A DNA stretch of 64,000 nt from DATJGR01 sp963735085 (GTDB lineage Bacteria; Pseudomonadota; Gammaproteobacteria; Pseudomonadales; Azotimanducaceae), in contig CAVTJP010000005.1 in NCBI GenBank assembly GCA_963735085.1, positions 1,178,001 to 1,242,000 on the forward strand, written 5' to 3'. The number at the start of each line of letters is the position of its first letter. Within the stretch, counting starts at the first letter, position 1. A program made the position numbers and the translations under genes. Below are positions 61,856 to 64,000 of this stretch, piece by piece. The notes under the pieces are model-generated. The model ran no database searches. It was given only the letters and a program-made list of their open reading frames with translations, and was not told the DNA's origin.

Positions 61856-63226
61856 ATGATCGAAGCACTCAATGAATTACTTTCACCGAGGCTGGTGCGA
61901 AGCGATGCGGAATCGTTGTCGGTGTGGGGACGTGACTGGACGCGCAGCTTCACCGTCGCGCCGTCTGCGATCGTGTTTCCGGAGACCGTCGAACAGGTCG
62001 TTGCGTTGGTTGGTAGTGCCAACGAGCACGGCTGGTCGTTGGTGCCGTCGGGTGGCCGCACGGGATTGTCCGGCGGCGCGGTCGCCTCGAACGGCGAGAT
62101 CGTCGTGTCGTTCGACCGGATGAATCGCATTCTGGATTTCAATGCGGCCGATCGAATCGTTCGATGCCAGGCGGGTGTCGTCACGGAAAACCTGCAGGCA
62201 TACGCGGCTGAACAAGGATTGTTCTATCCGGTCGATTTCGCGTCGTCCGGGTCGAGCCAGATCGGCGGCAATATCGCGACGAACGCCGGTGGCATTCGGG
62301 TGATTCGTCACGGTATGACGCGCGACTGGGTGGCCGGCTTGAAGGTGGTCACCGGTACCGGCGCAATACTCGATCTGAATCACGGGCTCATCAAGAACGC
62401 CACGGGCTACGATTTGCGCCACGTATTCGTTGGCTCCGAAGGAACGCTGGGCTTCGTCGTAGAGGCGCAAATGCGACTCGCACCGGCGCCCGCTCCGCAA
62501 ATGGTGATGGTGCTCGGTGTCGAGCAGTTTCGCGACATCTTGAGTGTACTGGCGCGATTTCGCAGTGCCCTAACGTTGTCTGCGTTCGAATTTTTCTCGG
62601 AACTCGCGTTGCAGAAGGTTGTAGCGCATCGCAAATTGCGGCGTCCACTGGAGCGCACTGCCGCGTTCTACGCATTGATCGAATTCGACGCTGACACGCT
62701 CGACGCCGCGTTACAGGCGTTCGAGGCGAGCGTCGCAGACGGTTGGGTCGACGACGGCGTCGTCAGTCAGAGCGCGGCGCAAGCGGCGGAACTCTGGCAG
62801 TTGCGCGAGGGCATTTCAGAGAGCATCGCCACTTATACGCCTTACAAGAACGACGTTTCGGTGAGAATCTCGGCGATGCCGGAATTCCTCGCGCAGGTGG
62901 ATGCCATCGTGGCGGATGCATATCCCGATCTCGATGTCTGCTGGTATGGCCACATCGGCGACGGCAATCTGCATCTGAATATTCTGAAGCCTGGATCGCT
63001 CTCGATCGAAGCATTCTTCGAGCGCTGCCACGACATCAGCCCGCGAATATTCGAAGTCGTCGCCGATCACGACGGCAGCATCTCCGCCGAACACGGCGTT
63101 GGCCTGTTGAAGCGAGAATTTCTGCACTACAGCCGCAGCGAAGCCGAGGTGTCCGCGATGCGCGCGTTGAAGGCGGTGTTCGATCCGAACTGCGTGATGA
63201 ATCCGGGGAAACTGCTGACGCGGTAG
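61856..63226 (+). CDS. FAD-linked D-2-hydroxy acid dehydrogenase (D-2-hydroxyglutarate dehydrogenase-like)
   Basis: 456 aa. FAD_binding_4 domain: VPSGGRTGLSGGAVASNGEI (FAD-binding loop), VRCQAGVVTENLQAYAAEQG, SSQIGGNIATNAGGIRVIRH; C-terminal FAD-oxidase domain with DVCWYGHIGDGNLHLNILKP (metal ligands), AEHGVGLLKREFL and DPNCVMNPGKLL. The ATG at 61856 fits; a frame back to 61565 is antisense to serA. Placement opposite serA suggests it oxidises the D-2-hydroxyglutarate formed by SerA, as demonstrated in a pseudomonad; D-lactate is the main alternative. Confidence 0.88.
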   Translation: MIEALNELLSPRLVRSDAESLSVWGRDWTRSFTVAPSAIVFPETVEQVVALVGSANEHGWSLVPSGGRTGLSGGAVASNGEIVVSFDRMNRILDFNAADRIVRCQAGVVTENLQAYAAEQGLFYPVDFASSGSSQIGGNIATNAGGIRVIRHGMTRDWVAGLKVVTGTGAILDLNHGLIKNATGYDLRHVFVGSEGTLGFVVEAQMRLAPAPAPQMVMVLGVEQFRDILSVLARFRSALTLSAFEFFSELALQKVVAHRKLRRPLERTAAFYALIEFDADTLDAALQAFEASVADGWVDDGVVSQSAAQAAELWQLREGISESIATYTPYKNDVSVRISAMPEFLAQVDAIVADAYPDLDVCWYGHIGDGNLHLNILKPGSLSIEAFFERCHDISPRIFEVVADHDGSISAEHGVGLLKREFLHYSRSEAEVSAMRALKAVFDPNCVMNPGKLLTR

Positions 63227-63236
63227 CGTCCAAACG

Positions 63237-63902
63237 CTACAGAGTTCGCACGCCGTTGGCGCCGCCGACAATGACCACATCGGCAGCCTGCGCCGCAAAG
63301 ATGCCGTTGCAGACCACGCCCACGATGTTGTTGATGCGCGTCTCCATCGTCGCCGGATCAGTCATGTCGATCCCGTGCACGTCAAGAATGATATTGCCGT
63401 TGTCGGTGACGACGCCTTCGCGATACACCGGCCGACCGCCCAGCGCCACCAGTGCCCGCGCGGCCAGGCCGCGGGCAATCGGTATCACTTCGACCGGCAG
63501 CGGAGACGCATCGAGCGTCGGCACCAGTTTGCTTTCGTCGACGATGCAGACGAATTCGTTGCTTGATGCCGCAACGATTTTCTCTCGAGTGAGCGCGCCG
63601 CCGGCACCTTTAATCAGTTGTTTTGCCGGGTTCACCGCGTCGGCGCCGTCGACGTAAACGAGCACTTCCGGCACCGCGTTGAGATCGAGCACGATAATGC
63701 CGTGTGCCCGCAACCGCGCCGCGGATGCTTCGGAACTCGCAACCGCCGCGTCGAAATGCCCTCGCAACTCACCGAGCGCATCGATGAACAGGTTCGCGGT
63801 CGTGCCGGTACCTACACCAACGATGCTGTTATTGCGCAAGCGCGGCTTGATCAGCTCGATTGCCGCCTGGGCCGCAGCACGCTTGAATGCTTCGGCACTC
63901 AT
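63237..63902 (-). CDS. rpiA: Ribose-5-phosphate isomerase A
   Basis: 221 aa. Interconverts ribose-5-P and ribulose-5-P. Motifs: VGVGTGTTANLFIDALGEL, AVASSEASAARLRAHG, VLVYVDGADAVNP (catalytic Asp), KGAGGALTREKIVAASSNEF with the catalytic Glu/Lys region, and LDVHGIDMTDPATMETRINN. ATG at 63902 with AGAGAGAGAG-rich site upstream. Convergent with the FAD dehydrogenase gene (10 bp). Confidence 0.96.
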   Translation of the reverse strand: MSAEAFKRAAAQAAIELIKPRLRNNSIVGVGTGTTANLFIDALGELRGHFDAAVASSEASAARLRAHGIIVLDLNAVPEVLVYVDGADAVNPAKQLIKGAGGALTREKIVAASSNEFVCIVDESKLVPTLDASPLPVEVIPIARGLAARALVALGGRPVYREGVVTDNGNIILDVHGIDMTDPATMETRINNIVGVVCNGIFAAQAADVVIVGGANGVRTL

Positions 63903-64000
63903 CGACTCTCTCTCTTTGACAGGTTGCGTTTCGATGGCTCCTGTGTGGACGACATAGCACTGCCCCTTTAGTATGACGCCGCCTCATCGACACGCGTCTT
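63903..64000. other. rpiA upstream region reaching the window edge
   Basis: Contains the rpiA ribosome site and, on the plus strand, a TAGTAT (63970-63975) that could be a -10 box for a rightward gene starting beyond the window. An ATG at 63973 lies inside that hexamer and is followed by only 28 bases, so no gene can be called. In Pseudomonas ilvA sits here, but this cannot be tested. Confidence 0.3.

Noticed and set aside
63973..64000. Possible start of ilvA at the right edge
   Set aside because: Only nine codons are visible and the ATG falls inside a -10-like hexamer; cannot be supported.

Overview
The window is a compact, moderately GC-rich stretch of chromosome from a gammaproteobacterium. 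Evidence for this placement is the set of typical gammaproteobacterial genes: slmA, rpoH, a bifunctional spoT, metX-metW-DUF4426, yggT-proC-yggS-pilT-pilU, tonB-gshB-pilGHIJ-chpA and ftsY-ftsE-ftsX-rpoH. From memory, these blocks resemble the Pseudomonas chromosome, but several expected neighbours (dut, ubiC, crc, pyrB/pyrC, pilK, chpB, epd, pyk) are absent. It is therefore probably a separate, streamlined lineage rather than Pseudomonas itself. Genes are tightly packed, often with 1-4 bp overlaps. No gap exceeds 300 bp, and I see no tRNA, rRNA, insertion sequence, prophage or CRISPR array.

Layout. 1-6.3 kb: the end of glmS, uvrD, an enoyl-CoA hydratase, then leftward a membrane-anchored FMN/Fe-S glutamate-synthase-like protein coupled to ubiA. 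6.4-13.1 kb: a short rubredoxin, then a leftward run recG-ridA-spoT-rpoZ-gmk-yicC (stress alarmone, transcription, nucleotide and DNA repair functions). 13.2-21.5 kb: rph-pyrE-coiled-coil exported protein, then leftward slmA, argB-algC and coaBC, then radC. 21.5-30.4 kb: rpmB-rpmG, an orphan hyuA, mutM, a small exported protein, coaD, rsmD, ftsY-ftsE-ftsX, rpoH and a DUF423 membrane protein. 30.4-37.2 kb: trmB, then leftward hemW-rdgB-DUF4426-metW-metX and yggT-proC-yggS.

37.3-51.7 kb is the type IV pilus control region: pilT-pilU retraction ATPases, leftward ruvX-yqgE, a TonB-like protein and gshB, then the Pil-Chp chemosensory operon pilG-pilH-pilI-pilJ-chpA-chpC. This system is reduced. 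PilJ (411 aa) has almost no periplasmic sensor region, both adaptation enzyme genes (pilK, chpB) are missing from the cluster, and ChpA has fewer Hpt modules than the Pseudomonas protein. It is the most interesting part of the window.

51.7-64 kb: rsmE, metF and metK (one-carbon/SAM metabolism), then tkt-pgk-fba (central carbon metabolism) with a serine hydrolase and a DUF3313 protein coupled behind, then serA facing an FAD-linked D-2-hydroxyglutarate-dehydrogenase-like gene, and rpiA. Apart from the reduced Pil-Chp system this is largely a core-genome region; I found no clearly unprecedented multi-gene system.
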